From Datnioides undecimradiatus (lineage: Eukaryota; Chordata; Actinopteri; Lobotiformes; Datnioididae): a DNA stretch of 64,000 nucleotides. Below, piece after piece: positions 1-12,800 of the stretch. The position numbers were made by a program, and so were the translations under genes. Location: NCBI GenBank assembly GCA_008933995.1, contig WARS01000015.1, forward strand, positions 8,204,861-8,268,860, in the 5' to 3' direction. The notes beneath the pieces were generated by a model. It did not search any database. It had not been told where the DNA came from and saw nothing but the letters and a program-made list of their open reading frames with translations. The number at the start of each line of letters is the position of its first letter. Within the stretch, counting starts at the first letter, position 1.

Positions 1-94
1 TGAAAAAAAAGTAAGTTTAGTAAAGTTCCAACATTGTCAAACACCAGTTTTAAAACCAGCAGTAAAAAGCCAAAGGAAAAATCTGAAATCTTAC

Positions 95-161
95 CAATAG
101 CCTTCATGAAAGGCTCAAAGTTCTCCTGAGACTCAAGCTGGTACTTTCCAGAGAAAGACAT
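95..161 (-). CDS. fabp1: fabp1 first coding exon (liver-type fatty acid-binding protein), partial
   Basis: On the minus strand an ATG at 161-159 opens 22 codons plus one base, ending at a GT donor at 94-93. The peptide begins [18 protein letters not shown] and ends FMKAI, matching the start of FABP1-type intracellular lipid-binding proteins. A 67-nt first coding exon with a phase-1 end is usual for this family. FABP1 is a small cytosolic beta-barrel protein that carries long-chain fatty acids and other hydrophobic ligands in liver and intestine. The remaining three exons lie beyond the left edge. FABP6 and FABP10 start differently, so FABP1 is preferred. Teleosts often have two fabp1 copies, and the exon alone cannot say which this is. 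Confidence 0.85.
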
Positions 162-205
162 GGTGACAGGCAGTGAAGCTGAAACAAGAAGTGGTTATCT
201 GCCAG

Positions 206-212
206 TTTTATA
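206..212 (-). promoter_or_regulatory. fabp1: TATA box of fabp1
   Basis: The minus strand reads TATAAAA here, 45 bases upstream of the fabp1 ATG. This predicts transcription start near 175-185 and a very short 5' UTR. FABP genes usually have TATA promoters. Confidence 0.6.
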
Positions 213-1719
213 CTCTCAAACTGCAGCACAGCAATCATTAACCGCAGGTGACTCCAATTAATGCAGCTCCAACCCACTTCTGAGATGAACCACCCCCACA
301 GATAAGGACAGACGGACAGATAAAAGAGGTACACAGTGACTAGACTGAAGTTAGGTAACCTTTCATGCAGAGGGGAAAAGAGTAAAAGTGACCCTGTTTT
401 GAACTGCACATGGCAGATATATGTAATGATATTGAAAGTATTTCAATTTCGCCTATGATGACACAACATGAACTGCACCCCAAAAGCTGCTGACTGGATG
501 TAATTTTGCTGTTTGCTTTTTTCATTCTTTATTCATCCTCCGCCCTCTTATCAACCCATAAGTTTAGCTTCTCAATTTCTGTTCCTACTTTTCATCCTTT
601 TTGCACCCTTCTGACGCTTTCACATCTGCCCCTCTGTACATGACTTTTTACACACATTACTCTTTTCTGTTTCAGTGAAATAATGGCTAACGTTAAGTTT
701 ACAAAGAAGTTCTTTTAAAGATATTTTTCCATCAGTGTTAAATGGAGTTTGTAAAATCTACTTTTTAAAGTTTGTCTGCAATCAACTGGGACAAGTCAGG
801 GGAGTATTTTATCCTTATTTTGTCTGACACAGCAAAATCCTGAAAGCATTTGTGAGAAAAGAAGAAATAAAGTTTCACACATTCATGCAGAACAATGGTC
901 AAGACTGCTCTTCAGTTTATATTTGCAAGAAATTTCCTTTCCAAAATTCATATTTAAAAAAGATATAAACATGTGACGTATTACAGAGTTTAAATCATTA
1001 TATAAAATAATAATGGAACATAGAATTAATTAAATAATATTACGCTTAATCGTGTGCATATAAGCCATTTTTAGCAGCTGGTAAAAATCCTGTCTGATTT
1101 CATTGCAACTTCCACAGTGTGAACTATACTCTACATTTCAATACAAAGGTACTTTACTCAGCTGATGTCACTACTAAAGATAAGCTTCCTTAAAAAAAAG
1201 CCTTTGCAGAGCAGATTAAGACATGACAAAGTAATTAAATCAAGCACAAAGTCATTAATCTCTCATCAGTGTTTCAGAGCATTAAACTTCTTCAGTTGGT
1301 TGCGTTTATAATAAATTTGTCTGCTGTTCACCTCCTTCATTGAGCAAGGGCTTATGGTTAAACCATGGAGTTAACAAAAAACGGATCAAAGGTGACTGCC
1401 GTACCAGATAACTGTTATAGCTGTTGCACCAATGATAGTGTCACTGGAGCTTCCACGAAAACACACACAGCGTCATGTGAGGATCCTTTGGATTCTGTTG
1501 CCAGATTATGCAAAGCTGAACATCTGAGAGATAAAGATGACTGTGGGCTTTGTACATTTGGTGATAGTGGAGTATAGCATAATGCTGCAGCCTGATAAGC
1601 TTCATGCTAACTTGTTCTTTAAGGATTTAGGAGGGTTGAAATGGTCTACAATGAACCCATTTCAGAGGTTTCAGTCAGGTGGCTCCAAATCAAAAAAACA
1701 CTTTATACTCTCTCAAAAC
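213..1719. other. intergenic DNA between fabp1 and isotocin
   Basis: AT-rich sequence between the fabp1 promoter and the isotocin 3' end. Short open frames here, for example the 70-codon plus-strand frame at 1365-1577, show no recognisable domain and no splice logic. The part near 213-700 is presumably the fabp1 upstream regulatory region. Nothing else is identifiable. Confidence 0.5.
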
Positions 1720-1725
1720 TTTATT
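1720..1725 (-). terminator. oxt: polyadenylation signal of the isotocin gene
   Basis: The minus strand reads AATAAA (context GAAATAAAG) about 210 bases past the isotocin stop codon at 1937-1935. This is a reasonable 3'-UTR length for this gene. Confidence 0.6.
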
Positions 1726-1934
1726 TCAACATGCAGACATCTGGATGACCAATGTCAGTATTCATCCCTATTTTCATACATAAAAATATATTGACAAAGG
1801 CACTCTACAAGTACTCCTGGGGAAAGAGTGGTGATGACAAACAGAGAAATACAACAATATAAACTGCAAGCACAAGTCCCATTTCGTCTCTATGACTGCA
1901 GAGTTTCCCATGAGACCTTGGCGTCAGGAGCAGC

Positions 1935-3978
1935 TCATTGGTGAATTCGATGAGGAGAGGCGTGACCAGCCAGATGCAGGAGCCGAAGGATGATGTCACC
2001 TGGGTCACTGCTTTCGAACTGGCTTGCTTGTTCATCACCTTCCTCCTCGATGAGGCAGGACTGGTCTGTGGTGCAGCTTTCTGTGGAGCGGTTTCCACAA
2101 ACAAACAAATTAAAAAAAGACGTATTACTAATATTATGGTTGTTGCATGCTTTACAATATGTTGTTATCAGGACTCATGACCTGGGACCATGAACCTTTT
2201 GAGAACAGGAATAATAATCAGAGCAAAGTTCACAGGAAGAAGCTTAAGAAGCAAAACTCAGATCCAAAGACACAGTATACTGCCAGTTTAATTGCACTTT
2301 ACTGTGGCAAGGCAGCTTGAATATCCTCCTGACTACCAGTAGTTCAAATTTGTCCTCTGTGGAGGACATTTTTAAACCTGAATATCTCCCACCCACTTTA
2401 TACTACTGAGTTAACTCCTTTTGCTATCTACAGAGGGCATTTAGGGCTTTTCAGTGATACCAAATGTGAATGGGTACGGCTTTGGTACCTTACAAAATTT
2501 GGGGAATTTTACAAAAATTGCTTTTCCTGGTAGTCAGGAGGATATTGAAACACTTATATATATCTTATAAATCAAGCTTTTAAATTGGCAGCACTTGTGA
2601 AACAACATTTTGCATTATATATAATCATACTAAAATGTTTTGAGCTAAATCAAAGTCTGCAATAGAATTAGATGTTAACACACAATCACATAAATTACAC
2701 CAATGTGCATCAATGGACAGTAGCAAAGTGCAATTATTCCACTACTGTGCGCAATTCCAAGGAACTTGTACTTAACTTGACTATTTAAATTTCATGTTAC
2801 TTTAAACTTTTTATTCCACTACATATATCTGACAGCTATATTTACTTTGATTATTTGATTCAGATTTTAAACATCTATAATGAGCCTACAAAAGATTTCT
2901 AAAAATGCATTTTTATACCATGCATTAATATCAAACCAGCCACTAAGCCGTATCATCGAACTAAAAGCAGCTCCACAACATAAAAATGTTGTTTATACAG
3001 TAATGCTAGGTTGTATTATTAAATAACATTTACTTTTATAAATCTTTCACTTTCAATTACACTTTCTACACATTTACATAAGAACAGTTTTGAATGCAGA
3101 GAGTAATATTGCTACTCCAGTTAAAGATCTGAATATTTCTAAATGTATGTCCCGACCTGCATCACAACAGATTCCTGAAGCAGCGCAGCGTCCTCCCTCA
3201 GACCCGCAGGGTCTCCCTCCCGCCTGGCAGGGGGTGAGCAGGTAGTTCTCCTCCACACAGTGAGCTGTTTCTGGGGAGCCCAGCAGGCAGCCAAGGCCCT
3301 CCCCACAGCAGATACTGGGGCCAAAGCAGCGGCCCCGGTCTCCGGGGCCACAGGACATGCACTTGAGGAGGAAACAGTTGATGATTATTGCTGTTATTCA
3401 TGATGAAATGTCAACACAGACTAGCAGTTTTTAGACCTTATTTATGATGACCTGATGTGTCCGATAAGCTTTTGTATCAGAGGTTTTCTCCAGATACCTT
3501 AATGCTCAAAGTGCAAATTTTCTGAGAATACAGACTAAGTAATTATCTAAAGTAATTCTACAATTCTACATTGTAGTTATTCCTGTAGAGCTTTTTAAGC
3601 ATTTATTGTGAGTCCTGTCAGTGATCCCTCAACTTCTTCTTCTTTTTCTTCTCAGTGCTCAGGGGTCTGTTTTGTGAACTGTTTCTTATCTAAGTGAAAG
3701 ATTAAAAGACAGAGGGTGCTACAGATTATAAAACCCTTTGTCAAGTGTGATTTGGGTCTATCAGTAAAACTACTTGAGTCTGGCAAATATTTGTCAGTTT
3801 GCTGTATCTCAGTTTAATACTTCACAAAGGAAGTTAAATAATGGTAGAAGCAGCTCACCTTGCGCAGTGGTGCATCCATGATGGACCTCTTCCCACCAAT
3901 AGGACAGTTAGAGATGTAACACGCTGAACATACGGACAGGAGAAAAAGTAGGCACACAGACACAGCAGCGCCAGTCAT
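1935..3978 (-). CDS. oxt: isotocin-neurophysin precursor (teleost oxytocin homologue), complete
   Basis: The three coding exons on the minus strand are 3978-3859, 3361-3157 and 2080-1935. They total 471 nt, or 156 residues plus stop. Exon 1 encodes a signal peptide (residues 1-19), the nonapeptide CYISNCPIG at 20-28, and the amidation/cleavage site GKR. Exon 2 encodes the cysteine-rich neurophysin core, beginning [20 protein letters not shown]. Exon 3 completes neurophysin (ESCTTDQSC) and a leucine-rich copeptin-like tail ending in LLRLLHLAG-type sequence (here [10 protein letters not shown]) and HRIHQ. Junctions are AAG|TGC and GCA-G|AA, both with GT-AG introns in matching phase. The exon layout is that of all vertebrate neurohypophysial hormone genes. 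The product is processed in hypothalamic neurons and released from the pituitary. Ser4 and Ile8 identify isotocin rather than vasotocin. The vasotocin gene is not in this window. Confidence 0.97.
2317..2549. mobile_element. MITE-like element with 20-bp terminal inverted repeats in isotocin intron 2
   Basis: The left end AATATCCTCCTGACTACCAG (2320-2339) is the exact reverse complement of the right end at 2527-2546. The next outward base pair mismatches and the two after it match again. The body of about 190 bases has no coding capacity and contains a small internal hairpin (TGTCCTC, TGTG loop, GAGGACA near 2351-2368). This is the shape of a non-autonomous DNA transposon. The family was not identified. 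Confidence 0.7.
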
Positions 3979-3983
3979 TTCTG

Positions 3984-4093
3984 CTGAAAGAGTGAAATAA
4001 AGATGGAAAGGTGAAGCTGGTTAGTACCCAAACATAAAACCCAAAAAGTCACAATATCTGACAAACTTATAAATCCCGAGAAACAAAACTCAC
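3984..4093 (-). other. oxt: probable 5'-UTR intron of the isotocin gene
   Basis: On the minus strand a strong donor (GTGAGT, starting at 4093) and an acceptor with a pyrimidine tract (ending CTCTTTCAG at 3984) bracket 110 bases. The acceptor lies five bases upstream of the ATG. If used, a leader exon of about 70 nt (roughly 4160-4094) precedes the three coding exons. Inferred from splice signals only. Confidence 0.5.
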
Positions 4094-4184
4094 TTGATCT
4101 TAATCTCTTGATGAAGAGTAGATTTCAAGTGTTCGTTTCAGATGCTCCTAGATGCTTCTTCTGTTCTTGGTGCCTCTGTCATGT

Positions 4185-4192
4185 CTTATATA
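4185..4192 (-). promoter_or_regulatory. oxt: TATA box of the isotocin gene
   Basis: The minus strand reads TATATAAG, placing the transcription start near 4160. It lies about 65 bases upstream of the predicted leader donor and about 210 bases upstream of the ATG. Confidence 0.6.
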
Positions 4193-4193
4193 C

Positions 4194-7100
4194 TTCCAGA
4201 TCGCCTTTGAGAGTGACACAGAAACCCAAAAGCCACTTAGAGATCCTTAATGAGCCTGTTTTAGTTACTGTCACTTCTTGAGATGAAGCTGACCACTGGG
4301 CAGGCTGGGTCAAAGGGCCAGCCAGATCTGTGGCCTGCTTTGCTTCTTGCTATTGAGGATCATTATGGAGGGGCTCGTGGTGCGTGACCGTGCATGTTGG
4401 AGATGGCAGGAAAGTCGGAAAGGTCAAGAGGAGAATGGGTAGATGAAATAATTTAGAGCACAAGTGGACACGCGTGCAGTACAACTTTAATCTGCTTTTA
4501 CTAAAAAAGAAAGGAGATATGACTTTTAGGATTATGTTCTTCGTTATTAAGTATATTTTCAAGGAGAGGAAGTGAAAAAAGTAAAAAATAAATAGTCAAA
4601 ATGAAAAAGTTAGTTTCAAAGGTCAAAGGATGTCTCTGAACCTCAGCCTGCAGAGGTGCCATATTTGCTCAGAAGTGCTTTACACTGAGTTTTTTGTAAA
4701 CTGGATATTTGTAAACAAACACAAGAATGGAAAAAAGACACACACACGCACGCACACACACACACACAGAGATATGCACCCACAAATCTTTCCTTTCTAT
4801 TAATAAAGTCCTTAATTCCTCACAGGAATTGATGCACACATTGTCCTGGTCTGAGGTTGATTGGTCTTCTGAGCTAATTAGCGCGGCTAATGATCGGCCA
4901 CAACCCATAAAAGACAGTTTCACTGTTTCAATGATATGAGCTCAATTACTGCAGCTCCCTCCTGATCCACTGACTGCCACCTCATCCCAATTAAAAATAA
5001 GTTGAGAACGTCATCTGTGTTCACTAACTAACTTCTAGTAGGACATTGAGGTCATTGGACTGACTCTCGTTTATTTTGACAGATCCAGGAAACCAAGACA
5101 AGTTACTGTCATAAAGTGGTGCATGCTGAGCTGTCACTCAGACAGTGGACCACTCTTGCCTCCTAGTGGCTGAGTTGACACAATTAATCTATTTATGCAT
5201 TCACTTCTCATTGTCTGTCACTGTTTTGACCTGAGGGGCTTTTGCATGACATGGACAAAATAACAGGAATACCAACTGTGCAATATTATGCAATCTATAT
5301 GAAAATGTATCAAGTTTTGTAAAAAGAAAGAAATCATTGAACATAAAAAGGTTCACACAAGTAATGATTGTTGCAAGGCTTTTCTGGTGAAAACCCTCAG
5401 TAGACCAGAACATAATAAGTATTACAAGAGTACAGGTGCAGCGAAGACAGACATCAGGCTTCTTTAACATGGTTAGGGGATACAGAGGATGTGAACAATT
5501 TAGTCTTTGACAAAGTTCCTAAATTTGGAGAGAGTGGGAAAAGTGAGAATTAGGGATGCTGAATTCTGTTTTCAATATGTTAAATGATGTAGCATGTTTG
5601 TTAATGCATTCAAAACACAAAGACTTGTAAGTCCCCTGTCAGCAAACAGCCACAGGTGAGAATGATTCAATGATTTCTTATCTCTTCTTGTAATTGTTAC
5701 AGACCTGTTGCTGTCTACTGGTAGTGAGATGATAATTATAAATGAAAATACTTAAACACAATATCTGTCTTTTATCTATACTTCCTAAGAATTCTTTATG
5801 GCTTTAGGAGACTTTATTTGGAGTTGACATTACACTTATACTGGGATGCATACAAGTCACAAGCAAACCACAGTGTTCCTCCCTAATGTTAACCAACTGT
5901 TTCACGTGTCTAACATAATAATTCTACTTTATACATTCACTGGTGGACGAGGATGACATTTCCAGTCTCTCTCTCTCCTCCTCTAGCCTTTATCTATCCA
6001 TCCTGATGACAATAGTCATGTGGTGTTACACACCACACACAAAAACACAGTGTATCTTCAGACTTACACTTATAGGGTAATTGCTAATGTTATAAAAAAA
6101 AATCACTCTTAAATTATATATAATGCATTATACCACACACAAGCACATATAGATTTTAACATTACTATGTCTATAATGCCCTGGCAGCAGAACATCAAAG
6201 CAATAGCATTATCTGCCAACTGTTCCTAAACAGAGGCTTGAACAAGCCTCACTCATTTGTTGACTTTTGCAGATGTGCTTTTGATAAGTAATGACACGTA
6301 TCAGCCCAAACAAATGGAGATATCAATGCCAATGTACTACTGAGATCAAGATGTTGTGATATTTGGTTTGATCAGTTAGATATGAACTTTGCATCCACTA
6401 TGAACTAATTTATTCTTGTGAATGACTTATAAACATGACAGCAAAAAGAATAGTCTTTGTCTGATGGGTGTGGTCATCTACACCATATTTTTTAGACTTA
6501 ATCAGGTCATTTTACATTAGGACAGATGTAATGGGGGGAGTTTATCAAAGTTTCGGTCAAGATTTAAATCGCCACCCATTATCAGATTGGTGGGATTTTG
6601 GGATTCAGTAATAATTTGGATGCACTAGCCTGACAAGGAGCTAATGTATTTTTACAGTAGTCAGAATATGCCAACATTCATTCAACATCTGTAACCATTA
6701 AATGTTAGATATTTGATTCGATATACCAACACCTCTACCTCTGGATGCAAAAGGTGACTGGAATACTTGGGTTCATCAGCGACATCTACTCTATAGCTTT
6801 AATGTGTTTCTGGAAGAAAAATGATGTCTGCTTCAGGAGATTTTACATGTGCAAAATATTTACCCTTGTCTACATGTGCAAGGCCATTCCATGAGACTAA
6901 TGTGATGCTCCTGAAATATCTGAACTCAAATGCTTTTTGTGCTGTTCAGAACCGTAAGATATTTTCACCTTAAAGCATAAATGGTTTGAGCCATTCTGAG
7001 GGTGAAATCTGTCATTCTTAGCATGCATTTATTTGAGCTTTATAAAGATCATCTGCAGTATGTCACTTCACAGCTGTTAAACATTCAAACTGCATTGTTT

Positions 7101-7300
7101 TCTGTTGCAACATCAGATCTTGCCTACCCGCATTCCTCCAAAAGCTGTGCAAATCCCTATTTCATAGAGAAATGGAGATTCTATCTAGTGTTTCCTTATT
7201 TTTCTGCAGGAAGGCACTAGGCTTGTTGACTTCCTCTCCCCTCCCTTCCTTCCTTCTCTCCGAAGGTACTCATCTGAAAAATGAGAACAAAGTGATTGTT
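4194..7300. other. intergenic DNA between isotocin and znf366
   Basis: Contains the isotocin upstream region, a CA microsatellite at about 4738-4769, and otherwise anonymous AT-rich DNA. Open frames here are short and show no known domain or conserved splice pattern. Confidence 0.5.
4738..4769. repeat. (CA)n microsatellite
   Basis: Nearly uninterrupted CA dinucleotides with two CG interruptions, about 32 bases. Confidence 0.9.
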
Positions 7301-7474
7301 CCTGTTCTCTTTCTTAAGTCACTTCAAATGCTATCCGTGAACGGGCGGCTCATTGTCAAGAGAGTTGCAGTGCGAGCAGGAGGGAGAGTACGCAGGTACA
7401 GGTACAACAGCGGCAGCTGCAAGCAGCACTTCAGCCACAGCATCACAGAAAACACTCTCTGCTACACTCAGCTG
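7300..7474 (+). other. znf366: probable 5'-UTR exon of znf366
   Basis: A locally GC-richer stretch ends in a strong donor (CAGCTG then GTAAGT at 7475). No coding sequence follows until the acceptor at 9827-9828 (AAACAG), seven bases before the znf366 ATG. The simplest reading is a noncoding leader exon spliced over a 2.35-kb intron. The exon's 5' end is unknown, so the start given is approximate. The open frame through it is not conserved protein that I recognise. Confidence 0.4.
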
Positions 7475-8314
7475 GTAAGTTCCACATACGGACCTCGCTG
7501 CAGCCTCACACAAACACACTCTTACATGGCACTGATTGGCATATGAGGAGGGGCTTCGGTTTTAATGGATTGTTTGGAATGCATGATGTGGCAAAGAACA
7601 GGCTGGGGGTCTCTGCACAGCGTATCTTAGATGGAAGAGAGGAGGATAAAAGTACAGGATCATAACCAGTAGAGCTTTAAAAACTGCCTGAAAGGGAAAC
7701 ATTGAAGATTTTAGTGCGCATCTGGAATTGTTACAAAATCTCGAGAAGAGGCCAAGTAACTTTCCTCTTAGAATCTGCATGAGGTTTATATTTTCCATAA
7801 ACCACTAATTACAAATGTACATGTCTCTGCTACGTGTATTTCCATTATTTATCGATATAGAGTGACATTCTCCGTTTTAGGTAGTGCTGCACTGCTCATA
7901 ATCTTTATCTGAAATCCCTGAACTGATTGTCGTCTCATGATCCTCCCAAACTTTGTCATTCTCACTTCTTGTTGTAAGCATCTTTTCAGCATGCCTTAGA
8001 AATGATACAATCATATTATTCTGTCTGCATTATTGAGTATTTTTATGGATGTCTAAGGTGAAACAGGTAATTAATTAATAGGAAAATAAAAATTAATTTA
8101 GCATTTATGACATTTTCAAGCAAAAATCTGAAAATATTTCCTCTATTTTGAGAATTTGCTACTTTTCTTTAACATATGTGACTATAAACTAATTATGGTC
8201 AGACAAAACCAGACATTTTAAGATATCCTCTTAGGAGATTGTCATAGGCATTTTTCACAATTTTTTTTTTTTTTTACAATTTTTGACTGAACAATGCAAC
8301 AGTTAAGGGATAAA

Positions 8315-8620
8315 TTAATCTGCAATAAATATTATTTCCAGCCCTTTAGAACACAACATGTGCATTTTCTGTGTAGCATTATCTAGGAATAGTAGTTCCA
8401 TGTGCAACAACCAAGAGATATAATCTATAAGAACAAATAAAGTAGACATTGCGATGATGCTACAGGAGATTGATAGGGATCTCTGCAGTTTCTCATTGAT
8501 AAGCAGCAAGCTATTTACAGGAATAGAATAGATATGTACAACACTGGATGTCATGCAGAAGTAAGACAGTTCCCCTATGACTATCACTGTCTTTTCACCC
8601 ATGACCATCAAGTACACCAA
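8315..8620 (-). other. hydrophobic open frame of unknown origin in znf366 intron 1
   Basis: A 101-codon minus-strand frame with two to three hydrophobic segments, for example SVVHIYSIPVNSLLLI and SISCSIIAMSTLFVLI. It is loosely reminiscent of a four-pass membrane protein exon, perhaps MS4A-like, but no clear signature, splice sites or flanking exons support a gene. It could be a relic or simply AT-rich chance sequence. Confidence 0.12.
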
Positions 8621-8664
8621 GGTATAGACATAGAAACTGTAGTGGAGATGTTATTTCCATCTAT

Positions 8665-8692
8665 ATGACATCTTGTCCTGACAAGATGTCAT
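8665..8692. repeat. 28-nt perfect inverted repeat
   Basis: The 13-base arm ATGACATCTTGTC is followed by CT and then its exact reverse complement GACAAGATGTCAT. It lies inside the predicted first intron of znf366. Confidence 0.95.
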
Positions 8693-9835
8693 GGGTTTTA
8701 TATTATCTGCAGTTTTATTAAAATTAAACTTTAGGCTGCATACACAGTTTAAAAACATCACATAGCATTGTCAGTGGAGGTGAAAAGAGGAAGTTCTTCC
8801 TGACTATCAGCGCAAAACAAAAAAATGATGAACAGAGCAGAGAAAAAAGACATGGAGAAGCGAAAAGTGTGCGGGAGGTGAAGGTGAACATTTCACAGAT
8901 AACTTCCTAATTTCAGGAGAGGAGGAGATCAGTGAGAAAGGAAGAAGTGAAATGTTTCAGGTTGAACAGTAAAATGTCGACACCACAATGTGTGTGTGTA
9001 TGCCCAGTTACATTCCTGCCACAGAAACATTCAGAGAAACAGTTTCATATCATAAATAGAAATCCTCCACAGAGGCATTGAATGCACTTTTGCAATTATT
9101 TCTAGAAATGACGAGTCTGTTTTTGAGGGGGCTGCAAGTGTAACTAAGCAGAGGTGAAAAGCAACTGTGTTTATTCAATGACTTAATTCTAATATTGGGA
9201 AATATTCTACTTTTCCTATGCATTTATTTAACAGCTAAAGATGCTGATCAATTTTCAGCTCACACAATATCTGTGACTTATTAGCAGTTCCACCAAATAG
9301 TATACATTTCACAAAAAACAGAAGATTACCACATTTTCTTGTAAAAGAAATGTTCTTTCTTTTCTAATGCCTAATTTATTGACTCATGTCATCATCATCA
9401 TGTAGATTTAGATTGTGACTCTCAGAAGGGGCCCAACCTATTGGTTGGAAACCACAGGACAACACTGCTTAACTATATATAAAACCATTAAAACTGTCCA
9501 TCATCACTAGCGACAACAGTAAAATGCCATTTATACACCAGTATAAACAATCAAAGGATGCCACATACAGTGATGCAACAGTCACTGTACTATTTTTAGA
9601 ATAGTAGCAGTACAAGTACTTTTATTTTTGATACTCTAGGTATATTATGTTGGTAGCAATTCTGTACTTTTGCAGAAGAAGTAGGATGTGGCATGCAGGA
9701 CTTGAAGTGTAATGGAGTTTTTTTATATTGTGGCAGTGCTTCTTTAGACTGAACAGGAGGCTCTAAATGCTTCTTCCACCACTGTTATTAAAGAGATTTG
9801 ACCAACTCTTGTACTCTTTCTTAAACAGAAAAAAG

Positions 9836-12800
9836 ATGGAGATGGACAGAGTAAATTTCTCACCAGCAAGAAGTCCTCCCCACAGAGATGAGCTAAGACA
9901 AGCACGTCAACACAGTTTCTATCTGAGCCCACCTCCACTGTATATTAAGCCCCCCAAGTTCTCCCCTCCCAGATATGCCAGCATTTCACCCAACAGAGAC
10001 ACCTACAGCGCATTCAGCCCACCTGCTTTCTTTCCCATGCTTGGCCCCAGTTATACACAAAAGGAAGGATCTCAAAAACGCAAAAGAACTCCTTTCAAAA
10101 TGGATGCTGCGGGAGGTGACTCTCCTGACGGAGGAGAAGAAGAGGCAGAAGAAAGCAGCAGTAAGCGGACAGTTGACCTCTCTGATGTCCCCTTTTCCCT
10201 CCCACCTCACCCCATGCCTCCTTCCCCGTCTCCTAAACCCATCCCAGGCATGATTGAACTAAACAGACTGCAGCTTCATCACACATCTCCAGGTAGGAAT
10301 CTACCTGTGCAGGTGAAACAGGAGCCTCTAAGTCCTTCCTCTGTTTGGCCTCCTCCTCTTCTTCTCCATCCCCCCTACTTCCCATCTCTCCACCACAGCC
10401 TCATCCCATATCCCTTCTTCATGCCGGGCCCTGTCATGCACCTCTCTCCTGATTCCTTCTACCCAAGAGAGGACCTCCGCCCCCGACATCGTGGCCGTGA
10501 CGGACCTTCTCACGGTGGGACAACCAGCGCTGAAAAGCTTGGTCTCAACGTTCATGTGGATGACAGTTATTATGTAGACGTGGGAGGAGACCAGAAGAGA
10601 TGGAAGTGTCGTATGTGTGAGAAGTCCTACACATCCAAGTACAACCTGGTCACGCACATCCTGGGGCACAACGGCATCAAGCCACATGGATGCCACCTGT
10701 GTGGGAAACTGTTCAAGCAGCTAAGTCACCTGCACACACACCTTCTCACCCACCAGGGCATGAGGCCCCACAAGTGCCAGGTGTGCCACAAGGCCTTCAC
10801 TCAGACCAGCCACCTGAAGAGACATATGATGCAACACAGTGATGTGAAGCCATACAGGTTCATGATTTGGCAAATATTTTCCTGCTTTTTGTTTCCCACT
10901 GTTTTCTTCTTATCCTAATCTTAATGCATCTTTTTTTTTACCCTTCCAGCTGCAGTGTGTGTGGCAGGGGTTTTGCTTACCCCAGTGAGCTTCGTGCCCA
11001 TGAGCTAAAGCATGAGAAAGGTCAGGAGAACGTATGTGTGGAGTGTGGTCTGGATTTCCCAACACTGGCCCAGCTGAAGAGGCACCTGACTACCCATCGT
11101 GGCCCTACCCTGTACAGGTGAGCTGAAATATCTTCATAAAGTCCACGTGAAATGCCATTTTGTGAGTAAGTAAAGTATTTTGAATGGTACTTTGGTACCT
11201 CAAGGTGTCAAGCTCCAAAGACACACCATTGTACTATTGTATTGTTAATTACCTAGACGAATAATGAATCTAAGCTCTGTGCAGCTGAAAGCTGCAGATG
11301 GGTTGTGTGGATGGGTCTTTGTATCAAGCTGAGCTCAGCTGGCTTTGCTGTTGCTTCACATTGACCATACAGACACGAGAGTGGTCTTGATCTTCTCATT
11401 TCACTCTTGACCAGGAAACAACAACAAACAACTTTATTTCCCAACATGTTGTTCTGTAACATTTAAGTTCTCTACTGAGCTCTGTAAAGATGTAACCTGT
11501 TGCTCCTGCAGGTGTGCAGAGTGCCAGAAGACCTTCCAGTACCCGAGCCAGCTTCAGAACCACATGATGAAACACAAAGATATCAGACCGTACATCTGCA
11601 GTGAGTGTGGGATGGAGTTCATCCAGTCACACCACTTGAAACAGCACACGCTCACTCACAAAGTAGGTGTAATCAGAAACGGACAAAGAGAACAGATGCA
11701 GCATTTGTCAATGTTTTTTGACAGGGGTTGGAAGCAAAGGCATGGATTTCTGGCATCAAGCAGGATTATCAGTGTAGCTGTCACATCAAGACATTTCCAT
11801 TAATCCTTGTGTCCATTTTGGATAGTGGAGAATTTGGACACTGGTCTAACAGGTTGTTTTTGCTGCTCTCTTAAACTTCCACTTAAATTCTGCCTTTTAA
11901 TTCTGCTTTTTAACCCCTTAACATGAAGTTTCCTTCTTTAATTAGTTGTTTTGGGGCTAAAAAAATGACCTGATTCCATACTGACAGTATCATATTTATA
12001 TGTTCTTGTCCAAATCACTGAACGTATATAATGTTTACACTGAGTGAGATATTGAAACCTGAGACTGTTTTTATGACTTCACATTCTTTCCATTAAATGG
12101 ATTTTGGATCATCACAAAAAATCAATATGAAGATAATTAAATAAAGCTCAACTACCCAGAACATTAAGCGGCACAGACACTCGTCTGTTGACCACATTTC
12201 TCACACTGCAACTTCCACATTCTCTCGTTCTTCAGGGTGTAAAGGAGCACAAGTGTCGCATCTGTGGTCGTGAGTTCACCCTGTTGGCCAACATGAAGCG
12301 TCATGTCCTCATCCACACCAACATACGCGCTTACCAGTGCCACATGTGCTTCAAGAGTTTCGTCCAGAAACAGACTCTCAAGGCTCATATGATCGTCCAC
12401 TCGGACATCAAGCCCTATAAATGCAAGGTTGGTCAAATCTAACATGTCAGGACTAGAATCGTTTCCTGACCAAATAGCTATTGGTGTAACCATGACAACA
12501 TCATTAATCACCAAACATTAACATTTTAACACAAACCATGGTGTTTCCCCTGACCAAAATGCATTTTGTGCCTAAACTTAACTAAAACAAGTTTAGATTA
12601 GATTTTAGTTGCGATTTCTTACTGTTTTGATAGGCATAGACAAATATTGTTGTCCTACTTAAGGTGGTGTCAGATTACATGTTTGGAGCAGATATCTCTA
12701 TGTATTGTTCTAAAGGGCAGTTACGAATCATGTATTTCATTGAATAATTTGCAGGACTTGTTGGGTAATTATGAAGCAACTTCCAGTGGCTGGTTAGCTT

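Noticed and set aside
1805-2104. 99-codon minus-strand open frame over isotocin exon 3
   Set aside because: It overlaps the true exon in a different frame. The isotocin frame has matching phase, cysteine pattern and stop codon.
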